Shown here one piece after another: positions 8,254-17,179 of a stretch of DNA of 34,648 nucleotides. The notes under the pieces were generated by a model. It worked only from the letters and a program-made list of their open reading frames with translations. It did no database searches and had not been told where the DNA came from. The stretch covers positions 1 through 34,648 of the forward strand of contig JAFTJD010000057.1 in assembly GCA_017456585.1 (NCBI GenBank). The letters run 5' to 3'. This DNA comes from Lachnospiraceae bacterium (GTDB lineage: Bacteria > Bacillota > Clostridia > Lachnospirales > Lachnospiraceae). The position numbers were made by a program, and so were the translations under genes. Numbering within the stretch: position 1 is the first letter of the stretch; each line of letters starts with the position of its first letter.

Positions 8254-8276
8254 ATGACAAAAAGGGGAAAAGGGAT

Positions 8277-9482
8277 ATGAATATAGTAAAGAAAGCATAT
8301 TGCCGTACATTTCAGACGGTTTTTAAATGGGCGATTCCTGTATTGCCGTACAGGTCGCCTAAGAGGTTGAAGAAGGCAGAAGATATTGCACCTTATCTGA
8401 AAAAGAAGAATATAAATAATGTTTTGATTGTAACCGATAATTTCATTCACAAGTCAGGTATGCTTAAGCCGTTAAAAGAAGCACTTGAGAAATACGCGAT
8501 AGAATATTCTGTGTTTGATGAAACGGTTGCCAATCCAACAGTTGCTAATGTAGAGAAGGCAAGAAGTATGTATCTTGGTAATTCCTGCAAGGCATTAATC
8601 GGCTTCGGCGGAGGTTCATCCATCGACTGCGCTAAGGCTGTTGGAGCGAGAGTTGTGAAGCCTAATCAACCGATTAGAAAGATGAAGGGTATATTAAAGA
8701 TATGGAAGAAGCTGCCGCTTCTCATTGCAGTTCCGACTACTGCAGGTACGGGAAGCGAGGTTACACTTGCAAGTGTTATTACGGACGGCGAGACAAGACA
8801 TAAGTTTCCGATTAATGACTTTTTCCTGATTCCGAAGGTAGCAGTGCTTGATCCGGAGCTTACAAGGTCACTTCCAAAGAACCTCACCGCAACAACAGGT
8901 ATGGATGCACTTACACATGCGGTTGAGGCATATATCGGAAGGTCTGTAACCAGAGATACACATGAAGACTCCATTAAAGCAGTTAATCTCATATTTGCTA
9001 ATCTTGAAAAAGCATACGAAGACGGTGACGATATGAAAGCACGCGCCAACATGCTTAGAGCGGCATTTCTTGCAGGACGTGCATTTACCAAGTCATATGT
9101 AGGCTATTGCCATGCGGTTGCACACTCGCTCGGTGGCAAATATAACACACCACATGGTCTTGCTAATGCAGTTTTGTTGCCATATACGCTTGAACTTTAT
9201 GGTGAGTCTGTATATGAGAAATTAGGTGACCTTGCGAAGGTGACCGGAGTGGCAGATAAGTCGCTTAGTGACGAAGAAGCTTCCAAGCTTTTTATACACA
9301 AAATAAGAACCATGAATAAGAACATGGGAATTCCGGAGAAGCTTTCGGGAATAGAAGAAGAGGATATTGTACAATTATCAACCTACGCAGAAAAAGAGGC
9401 TAATCCCCTCTATCCGGTACCTAAGTTGATGACAAGAAAAGAGCTTGAGAAGCTTTATTATGATGTAATGGAGGAAAGCTAA
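8277..9482 (+). CDS. Iron-containing alcohol dehydrogenase (group III)
   Basis: 401-aa NAD(P)-dependent, metal-dependent alcohol dehydrogenase. FGGGSSIDCAKAVG (dinucleotide-binding loop), PTTAGTGSEVT, and the metal ligands in MDALTHAVEAY (Asp and His), CHAVAHSLGG and PHGLAN are all present. The N-terminal 40 residues (MNIVKKAYCRTF to PKRLKK) form a basic extension. The start at 8277 follows AAGGGGAAAAGGG; longer in-frame starts reach back into the palindromic element and were rejected. It overlaps the following aldehyde dehydrogenase by one base (TAATG), so the two are translationally coupled and probably interconvert an alcohol, its aldehyde and the acid. The substrate is not known. Confidence 0.9.
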   Translation: MNIVKKAYCRTFQTVFKWAIPVLPYRSPKRLKKAEDIAPYLKKKNINNVLIVTDNFIHKSGMLKPLKEALEKYAIEYSVFDETVANPTVANVEKARSMYLGNSCKALIGFGGGSSIDCAKAVGARVVKPNQPIRKMKGILKIWKKLPLLIAVPTTAGTGSEVTLASVITDGETRHKFPINDFFLIPKVAVLDPELTRSLPKNLTATTGMDALTHAVEAYIGRSVTRDTHEDSIKAVNLIFANLEKAYEDGDDMKARANMLRAAFLAGRAFTKSYVGYCHAVAHSLGGKYNTPHGLANAVLLPYTLELYGESVYEKLGDLAKVTGVADKSLSDEEASKLFIHKIRTMNKNMGIPEKLSGIEEEDIVQLSTYAEKEANPLYPVPKLMTRKELEKLYYDVMEES

Positions 9483-10861
9483 TGACCAGGCAGGAGATAG
9501 CAGATATCGTATCACTACAAAGAGATTTTTATGCTACAGGACAGACTTTATCCATAAGATACAGAATAGAAGCTTTGAAGAAGCTTAGACAATATCTTAT
9601 AGATAACGAAACGAAGATAGCAGATGCCATAAAAGCTGACCTTGGCAAATCTGCATCAGAAAGTTACATGTGCGAAACAGGGCTTACCATAAGTGAGATA
9701 AGCTTTATGTTAAAGCATATCAAGTCTTATGCAAAGGAAAAAAGAGTCCTTACTCCACTTGCGCAGTTTGCGTCCAGAAGCTTTGTTAAGCCGATGCCTT
9801 ATGGTGTTGCACTTATTATGAGTCCGTGGAATTATCCACTTTTGCTTACGTTAAGTCCGTTGGTAAACGCCCTTGCGGCAGGTAATACGGCTATCGTTAA
9901 GCCAAGTGCATATTCGCCCAATACAAGTGCAGTTATTAAAGAGATTATAGAGGCTGTATTTGACAAGCGTTATGTAGCAGTGGTTACAGGCGGCAGGGAA
10001 GAGAATGCATATCTTCTTGATGAGAAGTTTGACTATATTTTCTTTACCGGCGGAAAGACAGTTGGACGAATGGTACTTGAGAAAGCAGCACCGCACCTTA
10101 CACCTGTTACCCTTGAGCTCGGGGGTAAAAGTCCATGTATTGTTGATAAGACAGCTAACCTTAAGCTTGCAGCGAAGAGAATTGTGTTCGGCAAATATCT
10201 TAACTGCGGACAGACCTGTGTTGCACCGGATTATATTCTGTGCGAGGCGTCCGTTAAGGATAAGTTTATAGAGCATGTAGTAGCCGAGATAAAAGCACAG
10301 TACGGGACAGATGCTCTTAATAACGAGGCGTACGGCAAGATTGTCAATGCCAAGCACTACGAAAGACTTCTCGGGCTTATTGATAAGACTAAGGTGGTTT
10401 GCGGTGGCAGAGGGGATGCCGCTACTCTTAAAATAGAGCCTACCGTTATGAATAATGTAACTTTTGATGATGCCGTTATGAAGGAAGAAATCTTTGGACC
10501 TATAATGCCGGTACTTACTTTTAATAGGATAGAAGAGGTTATAGATATCGTTAACAGCCATGAGAAACCACTTGCATTTTATGTGTTTGCTTCGGATAAG
10601 AAGTTTATAAGACGATTGACAGGTGAGTGTGCCTTTGGCGGCGGCTGTATTAATGACACTATCATACATCTTGCGACAAGTAGGATGGGATTTGGTGGTG
10701 TCGGCGAAAGTGGTATGGGCGCATATCACGGTAAGACAGGCTTTGATACTTTTTCACACCATAAGAGTATAGTGGATAAGAAGACATGGATAGATTTACC
10801 TATGCGATATCAGCCATACAAGAAATTCTATGACTCACTTATTAAGATGTTTCTAAAATAA
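9482..10861 (+). CDS. Aldehyde dehydrogenase (class 3-like, NAD(P)-dependent)
   Basis: 459-aa aldehyde dehydrogenase. The order of motifs is as expected: MSPWNYPLLL, the glycine motif FFTGGKTVGRMV, the general base VTLELGGKSP (Glu212), and the catalytic NCGQTCVAPDY (Cys246), then EEIFGPIMPV. A length near 460 residues and a C-terminal hydrophobic/basic end (KFYDSLIKMFLK) resemble the class 3 / fatty aldehyde type, which is often membrane associated. Its ATG shares the A of the upstream alcohol dehydrogenase stop. No clear terminator is seen after it; only a loose inverted repeat (10862-10869 with 10944-10951) lies downstream. Confidence 0.92.
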   Translation: MTRQEIADIVSLQRDFYATGQTLSIRYRIEALKKLRQYLIDNETKIADAIKADLGKSASESYMCETGLTISEISFMLKHIKSYAKEKRVLTPLAQFASRSFVKPMPYGVALIMSPWNYPLLLTLSPLVNALAAGNTAIVKPSAYSPNTSAVIKEIIEAVFDKRYVAVVTGGREENAYLLDEKFDYIFFTGGKTVGRMVLEKAAPHLTPVTLELGGKSPCIVDKTANLKLAAKRIVFGKYLNCGQTCVAPDYILCEASVKDKFIEHVVAEIKAQYGTDALNNEAYGKIVNAKHYERLLGLIDKTKVVCGGRGDAATLKIEPTVMNNVTFDDAVMKEEIFGPIMPVLTFNRIEEVIDIVNSHEKPLAFYVFASDKKFIRRLTGECAFGGGCINDTIIHLATSRMGFGGVGESGMGAYHGKTGFDTFSHHKSIVDKKTWIDLPMRYQPYKKFYDSLIKMFLK

Positions 10862-10981
10862 ATCTAAGAGCTATAACAAATAACATTAATAGTGTATCAT
10901 TTTTACATTTCGACACAAAGTTTTTCAAAAATTTGCATTGAAATCTTAGATAAAAAGATACAAGAAAATGCAATAAAAAAC

Positions 10982-11011
10982 TTGACAAGGTATTCTACAA
11001 CAAAGTATAAT
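10982..11011 (+). promoter_or_regulatory. Strong sigma-A promoter of the PurF-like/carB unit
   Basis: TTGACA (10982-10987), an 18-nt spacer and TATAAT (11006-11011), both consensus hexamers. It would give a leader of about 230 nt. The first part of this gap (10862-10980) is A/T-rich and holds only a loose inverted repeat, ATCTAAGA/TCTTAGAT, with a 74-nt loop. Confidence 0.85.
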
Positions 11012-11019
11012 CGTACACA

Positions 11020-11222
11020 GGAAAAGAGGCTTCACGTTTGAACAAAACTGGAGCCTCGTTATATGACAAAACAACTCAGCCAAGAAAAAGACAGGCAACA
11101 CAAAATATGCTTGCATTTTTTGTGGATGTCCTTTTCCTTGAGGTGAGCGCCAGATAATGAGTAAAACATCTGCGTAGCAGCAGTTAGGATGCTAGTCCGG
11201 TTTTACGAATGGCGCGGCTGAG
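11020..11222 (+). repeat. Structured leader related to the compound palindromic elements
   Basis: GAGGCT (11026-11031) pairs with AGCCTC (11052-11057). GGAAAAG (11020-11026) can instead pair with CTTTTCC (11131-11137). An outer stem CTCAGCC (11075-11081)/GGCTGAG (11216-11222) encloses a hairpin CACAAAATATGC (11099-11110)/GCATTTTTTGTG (11113-11124) and a second one, GTAAAAC (11161-11167)/GTTTTAC (11200-11206), itself flanked by GCGCC/GGCGC. The boxes CAGCCAAG, ATGAGTAA and TTACGAATGG match the elements at 6750 and 8117. No known riboswitch consensus was recognised. It is either a diverged repeat copy or a cis-regulatory leader. Confidence 0.65.
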
Positions 11223-11249
11223 CTACAAGACAAGAATAGGAGACTTCAC

Positions 11250-12653
11250 ATGGGCGGTATATTTGGCGTGGCATCGAAAACAAGCTGTGTTACGGATTTA
11301 TTCTTCGCAACAGATTATCATTCGCATCTTGGAACAAGAAGAGGCGGTATGGCAGTATATGGCGAGAAGGGATTTGATCGTGCAATACACAATATTGAGA
11401 ATTCTCCATTCCGTACAAAGTTTGCGCGTGATTATGACGAGATGGAAGGTACTTTAGGTATCGGCTGTATTTCGGATAATGAACCGCAACCGTTGATTGC
11501 TCGTTCACATTTGGGGAATTTCGCAATTACAACTGTTGGTAAAATTAATAACATGGACGAACTTGTCAAGGAAGCGTTTGATAATGGCAGTACACATTTT
11601 CTCGAAATGAGTGGTGGAGAGATTAATCAGACGGAGCTTGTTGCATCCCTGATTAACAGAAGAGATTCTATCGTAGAGGGTCTTTTATATGCACAAGAGA
11701 AAATCCAAGGGTCCATGAGCATTTTAATAATGACACCAAACTGTATTTACGCTATGCGTGACCGTTTGGGTAGGACGCCTCTGGTTCTTGGTAAAAAGAA
11801 AGAGGCTTTTTGTGTGTCTTTTGAGAGTTTTGCTTATCTTAATCTCGGATATCATGATTACAGAGAACTTGGTGCAGGTGAGATTGTAAAGATTACTCCG
11901 GAAGCAGTAGAGGTAATGTCACCACCAAGAGAAGAGATGAAGATATGTACATTCCTCTGGGTGTACTATGGCTATCCTACATCTGTATATGAGGGTGTGG
12001 GAGTAGAGGATATGTGTTACCGAAATGGTAAGAACATGGCAAAACGCGATAATGTCAAGGCAGATATCGTAGCAGGTGTTCCGGATTCAGGAATTCCACA
12101 TGCCATAGGTTATGCAAATGAATCAGGAATACCATTTGCGAGACCATTTATAAAATATACTCCTACATGGCAGCGTTCATTTATGCCGACCAGACAGTCT
12201 GAACGTAATATGATAGCTAACATGAAGCTTATAGCAGTAGAGTCCTTAATAAAGGATAAGAGTCTTCTTCTTATAGATGATTCCATTGTAAGAGGAACGC
12301 AGCTTAGAGAAAAAACAGAATCTTTATACGAGAGTGGAGCTAAAGAGGTTCATATAAGACCTGCTTGTCCGCCTCTTTTACATGGATGTAAATATCTTAA
12401 TTTTTCTCGTTCAAAGTCAGAGATGGATTTGATTACGAGAAGAATTATTGCAAGAAGAGAAGGAGAGGTTACTCCCGAGATACTTGCGGATTATGCTAAT
12501 CCTGAGAGCACTAACTATAAAGAGATGATACAGGAAATGTGTAAGGAACTTAACTTTACAACACTTAACTTTAATCGCCTTGATGACATGATAGAGGCGG
12601 TAGGAATCAGCCCGTGTAAGCTTTGCACATACTGTTGGAATGGTAAAGAATAG
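11250..12653 (+). CDS. PurF-like amidophosphoribosyltransferase paralogue lacking the N-terminal cysteine
   Basis: 467-aa protein with an Ntn-type glutamine amidotransferase domain (about 1-230) and a PRPP-binding phosphoribosyltransferase domain (about 240-467). The PRPP loop LLLIDDSIVRGTQL (Asp343, Asp344) is intact and the C-terminus has PCKLCTYCW. True PurF starts MCGI, with Cys exposed as the nucleophile after Met removal; here the start is MGGIFG, so glutamine hydrolysis as in PurF is not expected. AGGAG at about 11237 supports the ATG and no start that would provide an N-terminal Cys was found. It may use free ammonia, be regulatory, or have another substrate. It lies 61 nt before carB, which suggests co-transcription from the promoter at 10982. 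Annotation pipelines would call it amidophosphoribosyltransferase. Confidence 0.8.
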   Translation: MGGIFGVASKTSCVTDLFFATDYHSHLGTRRGGMAVYGEKGFDRAIHNIENSPFRTKFARDYDEMEGTLGIGCISDNEPQPLIARSHLGNFAITTVGKINNMDELVKEAFDNGSTHFLEMSGGEINQTELVASLINRRDSIVEGLLYAQEKIQGSMSILIMTPNCIYAMRDRLGRTPLVLGKKKEAFCVSFESFAYLNLGYHDYRELGAGEIVKITPEAVEVMSPPREEMKICTFLWVYYGYPTSVYEGVGVEDMCYRNGKNMAKRDNVKADIVAGVPDSGIPHAIGYANESGIPFARPFIKYTPTWQRSFMPTRQSERNMIANMKLIAVESLIKDKSLLLIDDSIVRGTQLREKTESLYESGAKEVHIRPACPPLLHGCKYLNFSRSKSEMDLITRRIIARREGEVTPEILADYANPESTNYKEMIQEMCKELNFTTLNFNRLDDMIEAVGISPCKLCTYCWNGKE

Positions 12654-12714
12654 ATAGCGGTTTAGATAACAATCTGAATCGTTATACATAAATTATATTA
12701 ACTTGGAGGTAACT

Positions 12715-15700
12715 ATGGGTAAGAGAAATGATATTCACAAAGTACTTATTATTGGCTCAGGTCCGATTATAATCGGTCAGGCTTGCGAGTTCGATTATTC
12801 AGGAACTCAGGCTTGTAAAGCACTTAAAAGTCTTGGCTATGAAATCGTATTGGTAAATTCCAATCCGGCTACGATTATGACAGACCCGACAACAGCAGAT
12901 GTTACATATATTGAACCATTAAATGTAGATCGTCTTGAGCAGATTATTGCTAAAGAAAGACCGGATGCACTTCTTCCTAATCTTGGAGGACAGTCAGGAC
13001 TTAACCTTTGTTCAGAGCTTGATAAAGCAGGTATACTTGAGAAGTATAACGTTAAGGTTATCGGCGTTCAGGTAGACGCTATCGAGCGTGGTGAGGACAG
13101 AATTGAGTTTAAGAATGCTATGAATAAGCTCGGTGTAGAGATGGCAAAGAGTGATGTTGCTTATACAGTAGAAGAGGCACTCGCTATCGCAGAAGAGCTT
13201 GGTTACCCTGTAGTTGTTCGTCCTGCATATACCATGGGTGGAGCAGGCGGCGGCCTTGTTTATAATGTAGAAGAATTAAAGACTGTAGTTGCAAGAGGTC
13301 TTCAGGCCAGCCTTGTAGGCCAGTGTCTTATCGAGGAGTCAATCCTTGGTTGGGAAGAGTTAGAGCTTGAGGTTGTTCGTGATGCTAAGAACAACATGAT
13401 TACAGTATGTTTTATTGAGAATATCGACCCTGTTGGTGTACATACAGGTGATTCCTTCTGTTCAGCTCCTATGCTTACTATATCAGAAGCTACACAGAAG
13501 AGATTACAGGAGCAGGCATACAAGATTGTTGAAGCAATCGAAGTAATCGGCGGAACTAACGTACAGTTTGCACATGACCCTGTTTCAGATCGTATCGCAG
13601 TTATCGAGATTAACCCAAGAACTTCACGTTCATCAGCGCTTGCTTCTAAGGCAACAGGTTTCCCTATTGCTCTTGTATCAGCAATGCTTGCATCAGGTCT
13701 TACACTTGATGAGATTCCTTGTGGTAAATATGGTACACTTGATAAATATAAGCCGGACGGAGATTACATCGTAATCAAGTTCGCTCGTTGGGCATTTGAG
13801 AAGTTCAAAGGCGCAGAAGATAAGCTTGGCACACAGATGAAGGCTGTAGGCGAGGTTATGAGTATCGGTAAGACATATAAGGAAGCTTTCCAGAAGGCAA
13901 TCAGAAGTCTTGAGACAGGAAGATACGGCCTTGGTTTTGCTAAGAACTATAACGAACTTAGCAAGAAGGAGCTTCTTACAATGCTCCATGTAGCTACAAG
14001 TGAGCGTCAGTTCATTATGTACGAGGCACTTCGTAAGGGAGCTACAGTAGATGAACTTCATGAGCTTACAAAGATTAAGCGTTACTTTATCGAGCAGATG
14101 AAGGAATTAGTTGAAGAGGAAGAGGCACTCATGGCTACCAGCAAGGGGGCAGTTCCGGCTAAGGATGCTCTTGAGAAGGCTAAGAAGAACGGTTTCTCTG
14201 ACAAATACTTAAGTAAGCTTCTTGGTGTAGAAGAAGGCGCAATTCGTGAGGCAAGAATCGGTTATGGTATCACAGAAGCATGGGATAAGGTACATGTAAG
14301 TGGTACAGATGATAAGGCATATTACTATTCAACATATAATTCAGAGGATAAAACAGTAGCAACAGATAATAAGAAGGTTATCATCCTTGGTGGTGGTCCT
14401 AACCGTATCGGTCAGGGTATTGAGTTCGACTACTGCTGTGTACATGCAGCATTAGCTCTTAAGGAGATGGGATTCGAGACCATTATCATTAACTGTAATC
14501 CTGAGACAGTTTCTACAGATTACGATACATCAGATAAGCTCTACTTTGAGCCACTCACACTCGAAGATGTACTTAGTATCTACGAGAAAGAGAAGCCACT
14601 TGGTGTTATCGCACAGTTCGGTGGACAGACACCTCTTAACCTTGCTGCAGACCTTGAGAAAGCGGGTGTTAAGGTTCTTGGTACACCGCCTGCAGTTATC
14701 GATATGGCAGAGGATAGAGACCTTTTCCGCGCTATGATGGATAAGCTTGAGATTCCTATGCCACAGGCAGGCATGGCAGTTACAGTTGATGAAGCTATTG
14801 AGATTGCTGAAGAAATCGGATATCCTGTAATGGTTCGTCCTTCATATGTTCTTGGTGGACGTGGTATGGAGGTTGTACATGACAGAGAGAACCTTCGTGC
14901 ATATATGGCAGCAGCAGTAGGTGTTACACCTGACAGACCTATTCTTATTGACCGTTTCTTAAAGAACGCTATGGAATGTGAGGCAGATGCTATCAGTGAT
15001 GGTACAAGTGCATTTGTTCCTGCCGTAATGGAGCATATCGAGCTTGCCGGAGTTCATTCAGGTGACTCAGCTTGTATTCTTCCTTCAATGCACATTTCAG
15101 AGAAGAATCTTGAGAAGATTAAAGAATATACAATGAAGATTGCAGTAGATATGAATGTTCGTGGTCTTATGAACATGCAGTATGCAATCGAGAATGATGT
15201 AGTATACGTACTTGAGGCTAACCCACGTGCTTCAAGAACAGTTCCGCTTGTATCTAAGGTATGTGGAATTAACATGGTTAATATAGCTACACAGATTATT
15301 ACTTCAGAGCTTACAGGTAAGGAATCACCGGTTCCTGCACTTAAGGAGAAGAAGTATCAGCACTACGGTGTAAAGGAAGCTGTATTCCCATTCAACATGT
15401 TCCATGAGGTAGATCCTCTCTTAGGACCGGAGATGCGTTCAACAGGTGAGGTACTTGGTCTTGCAAGTAACTTCGGTGAAGCATTCTACAAGGCACAGGA
15501 GGCTACACAGTCTAAGCTTCCGCTTGAGGGAACAGTATTGTTTAGTGTAAATGATAAAGATAAAGCTGAGCTTCCGGCAGTAGCGAAGGCATTCCATGAG
15601 TGTGGATTTAAGATTATCGCTACAGGAAGAACATATGAGACTATCGTTAACAGCGGAGTTCCTGCAGAGAAGGTTAATAAGATGCAGGAGGGACGTCCTA

Positions 15701-15936
15701 ACGTTCTTGATGCTATCACTAACGGCGAGGTACAGCTCATTATCAATACACCTATCGGAAAAGACAGAGTATTCGATGACAGCTACGTTCGTAAGAATGC
15801 TATCAAGAAGAAGATACCTTACATGACAACCATGGCAGCAGCTGCAGCAACAGCAGAGGGTATCAAGGCTGTTAAGGCACAGGGACAGATTCCTGTATGT
15901 TCACTTCAGGAAATACATAAAAACATTACCGAATAA
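12715..15936 (+). CDS. carB: Carbamoyl-phosphate synthase large subunit
   Basis: 1073-aa enzyme making carbamoyl phosphate from bicarbonate, ammonia and two ATP for pyrimidine and arginine synthesis; the length equals that of the E. coli protein. The two homologous ATP-grasp halves are visible: GSGPIIIGQACEFDYSGTQA and RPAYTMGGAGGGL in the first, GGGPNRIGQGIEFDYC and RPSYVLGGRGMEVV in the second. The C-terminal MGS-like allosteric domain (about 940-1073) is present. GGAGG at 12705-12709 sets the ATG at 12715. No carA (small, glutaminase subunit) lies next to it; the upstream gene is the PurF-like protein instead, so carA must be elsewhere or ammonia must come another way. A hairpin follows at 15954. 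Confidence 0.96.
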   Translation: MGKRNDIHKVLIIGSGPIIIGQACEFDYSGTQACKALKSLGYEIVLVNSNPATIMTDPTTADVTYIEPLNVDRLEQIIAKERPDALLPNLGGQSGLNLCSELDKAGILEKYNVKVIGVQVDAIERGEDRIEFKNAMNKLGVEMAKSDVAYTVEEALAIAEELGYPVVVRPAYTMGGAGGGLVYNVEELKTVVARGLQASLVGQCLIEESILGWEELELEVVRDAKNNMITVCFIENIDPVGVHTGDSFCSAPMLTISEATQKRLQEQAYKIVEAIEVIGGTNVQFAHDPVSDRIAVIEINPRTSRSSALASKATGFPIALVSAMLASGLTLDEIPCGKYGTLDKYKPDGDYIVIKFARWAFEKFKGAEDKLGTQMKAVGEVMSIGKTYKEAFQKAIRSLETGRYGLGFAKNYNELSKKELLTMLHVATSERQFIMYEALRKGATVDELHELTKIKRYFIEQMKELVEEEEALMATSKGAVPAKDALEKAKKNGFSDKYLSKLLGVEEGAIREARIGYGITEAWDKVHVSGTDDKAYYYSTYNSEDKTVATDNKKVIILGGGPNRIGQGIEFDYCCVHAALALKEMGFETIIINCNPETVSTDYDTSDKLYFEPLTLEDVLSIYEKEKPLGVIAQFGGQTPLNLAADLEKAGVKVLGTPPAVIDMAEDRDLFRAMMDKLEIPMPQAGMAVTVDEAIEIAEEIGYPVMVRPSYVLGGRGMEVVHDRENLRAYMAAAVGVTPDRPILIDRFLKNAMECEADAISDGTSAFVPAVMEHIELAGVHSGDSACILPSMHISEKNLEKIKEYTMKIAVDMNVRGLMNMQYAIENDVVYVLEANPRASRTVPLVSKVCGINMVNIATQIITSELTGKESPVPALKEKKYQHYGVKEAVFPFNMFHEVDPLLGPEMRSTGEVLGLASNFGEAFYKAQEATQSKLPLEGTVLFSVNDKDKAELPAVAKAFHECGFKIIATGRTYETIVNSGVPAEKVNKMQEGRPNVLDAITNGEVQLIINTPIGKDRVFDDSYVRKNAIKKKIPYMTTMAAAAATAEGIKAVKAQGQIPVCSLQEIHKNITE

Positions 15937-15953
15937 GTCAGCTAAGTAAAAAT

Positions 15954-16010
15954 AGGGATATAACATATGCGAGAGAGCTTGCTCTCAGAGCAGATGTTAT
16001 ATCCCTTTAG
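15954..16010. terminator. Long hairpin after carB
   Basis: AGGGATATAACAT (15954-15966) pairs perfectly with ATGTTATATCCCT (15994-16006), and an inner GAGAGC/GCTCTC stem closes the top. Only a short TTTAG follows, so it is a weak classical terminator; it may also be another palindromic repeat of the kind seen elsewhere in the window. Confidence 0.55.
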
Positions 16011-16090
16011 TTATTGAGGTTGGTTGTTAGTTGTTGAGGTTGGTTGTTAGTTGTTGAGCTTATTTGTTAGTTGTTGAGCTTGGTTGCTAC
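16011..16090. repeat. 20-bp tandem repeat, about 3.5-4 copies
   Basis: Units of TGGTTGTTAGTTGTTGAGGT stand at 16021-16040, 16041-16060 and 16061-16080 with one to three changes, preceded by a half unit (TTATTGAGGT) and followed by TGGTTGCTAC. There is no interspaced unique sequence, so it is not a CRISPR array. No reading frame with a ribosome binding site covers it. Confidence 0.85.
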
Positions 16091-16586
16091 ATATACTTAT
16101 GAATTAATCTTAAGATTTTGGCTTTAGGGACTACTTCAAATTGATAAATCATCCAGAATTCTGATTTCTCATACATATAGCCGTATTTTTTTGCAGGTAA
16201 AATCAGGCTTTTTCAGATAGATTTGATGATATATCTTTTTATAGATGAAAAAAACATTGATTTCTTAAGGTAAAATCGAAATATAAAGCAGATTCTTAGC
16301 ATTTTTAACAGATAGATTCCGGAATATAGAAGTTCCTGGATGAAATGCAAGAAATTTTTTGATGATTTTGGACGGATAGATAATTGAAAATCATAGTTTC
16401 TGGATGAAACCTGCATGTATGACATAGAAAAAATTTATGCATGAGAGACTATTTATACTTGGAACAGACATACAAAAAGCAAAAAAGTAATCGTCCCCGC
16501 CAAGAGATTTATATGTATTATAGTGTTATATATAACGCTTCAGTATATATAAAATATTAAAATTAGTTATTCATTAGAAGCCATAA
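16091..16586. other. Long A/T-rich non-coding stretch with scattered degenerate repeats
   Basis: No supported gene. Short motifs recur in order: AGGTAAAATC at 16195 and 16268, GATAGATT at 16216 and 16311 with a partial GATAGAT at 16375, CTGGATGAAA at 16336 and 16400. The pattern suggests a decayed tandem array with a unit of about 60-100 nt. A 70-codon minus-strand frame (16213-16425) has no ribosome binding site and is not accepted as a gene. Confidence 0.4.
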
Positions 16587-16967
16587 CTAGTTGAATATAA
16601 TTCTTCCATTATCATCAACTGACAGAGTTATGTCTATATTGTAATTCTTTTCAAGATAGCCAATAATGGTTTTCTCTTGCTTGTTATTGTTACTGTCAGT
16701 GTAGTACAGAATCAAACTTCCTTCTGTAAAATCATCCGGCAGTTTTACGGATATTTTTTCGCTTTTTCCGGGTGCTATGGCAGGCACGACAATATCATTT
16801 GCAGCACCGGTATAGTTTATTTTTATAAAGCAATTGCTGATGGATTGGTTTGTATGATTAGAGATAGTAATGTTAATTCCTTTTTTGGAAAACAAAAAGT
16901 ATCCAAGCGTGCATGCAAGTCCAATTATAAGTAGCCCGATTATTATTCGTATTGAAAGTTTTTTCAT
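16587..16967 (-). CDS. Small membrane-anchored or secreted protein of unknown function
   Basis: 126 aa. MKKLSIR is followed by a hydrophobic segment (about residues 8-26, IIIGLLIIGLACTLGYFLF), either an N-terminal membrane anchor or an uncleaved signal; the Cys at 19 lacks a good lipobox context. The remaining 95 residues are rich in Thr, Ile and Asn with alternating hydrophobics (ITISNHTNQSISNCFIKINY), suggesting one extracellular beta-sandwich domain. GGAGGT stands 8 nt before the ATG and a promoter is visible at 16990-17018. It stands alone between the carB repeats and the divergent asn operon. No family was recognised. Confidence 0.7.
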   Translation of the reverse strand: MKKLSIRIIIGLLIIGLACTLGYFLFSKKGINITISNHTNQSISNCFIKINYTGAANDIVVPAIAPGKSEKISVKLPDDFTEGSLILYYTDSNNNKQEKTIIGYLEKNYNIDITLSVDDNGRIIFN

Positions 16968-16989
16968 TATGTATTACCTCCCTATGCGT

Positions 16990-17018
16990 ATTATACACGG
17001 ACTACTAGATATTTTAAA
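16990..17018 (-). promoter_or_regulatory. Promoter of the small membrane-anchored protein
   Basis: On the minus strand, TTTAAA (17013-17018), a 17-nt spacer, and a consensus TATAAT (16990-16995). The start point would be only about 15 nt before the start codon's upstream GGAGGT, giving a short leader. Confidence 0.5.
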
Positions 17019-17143
17019 TATATTCCGTTAAAATATATAATAACTGTTGATAATATTTCGGCATGCCGATATAATATAAGTGACGGAGATATCTTAATAA
17101 AAGGTATGAACTGATTATTCAATCGGCATATAAAAATCTCCCC

Positions 17144-17172
17144 TTGACATAAAATTCCTGCAATGCTATAAT
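17144..17172 (+). promoter_or_regulatory. Consensus promoter of the asnS-asnA operon
   Basis: TTGACA (17144-17149), a 17-nt spacer and TATAAT (17167-17172), a perfect sigma-A promoter. Transcription would start near 17179, just before the T-box. Confidence 0.9.
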
Positions 17173-17179
17173 GCGCTTT

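Noticed and set aside
8127..8276. N-terminal extension of the alcohol dehydrogenase by 50 codons
   Set aside because: The extension is encoded by the palindromic element and has no ribosome binding site; the ATG at 8277 has one and gives a normal family length.
9851..10729. 292-codon minus-strand frame opposite the aldehyde dehydrogenase gene
   Set aside because: It is antisense to a complete, motif-rich enzyme and its own protein has no recognisable features; it is a product of codon bias on the other strand.
11020..11222. Known PRPP/ykkC, purine or glutamine riboswitch
   Set aside because: None of the consensus blocks I know for these classes was found; the boxes instead match the window's own repeats.
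16011..16090. CRISPR-like array
   Set aside because: The 20-bp units are directly adjacent with no unique spacers, and no cas gene is present.
16213..16425. 70-codon minus-strand frame in the gap after carB
   Set aside because: No ribosome binding site, A/T-rich low-complexity protein, and the DNA shows degenerate repeats rather than coding bias.
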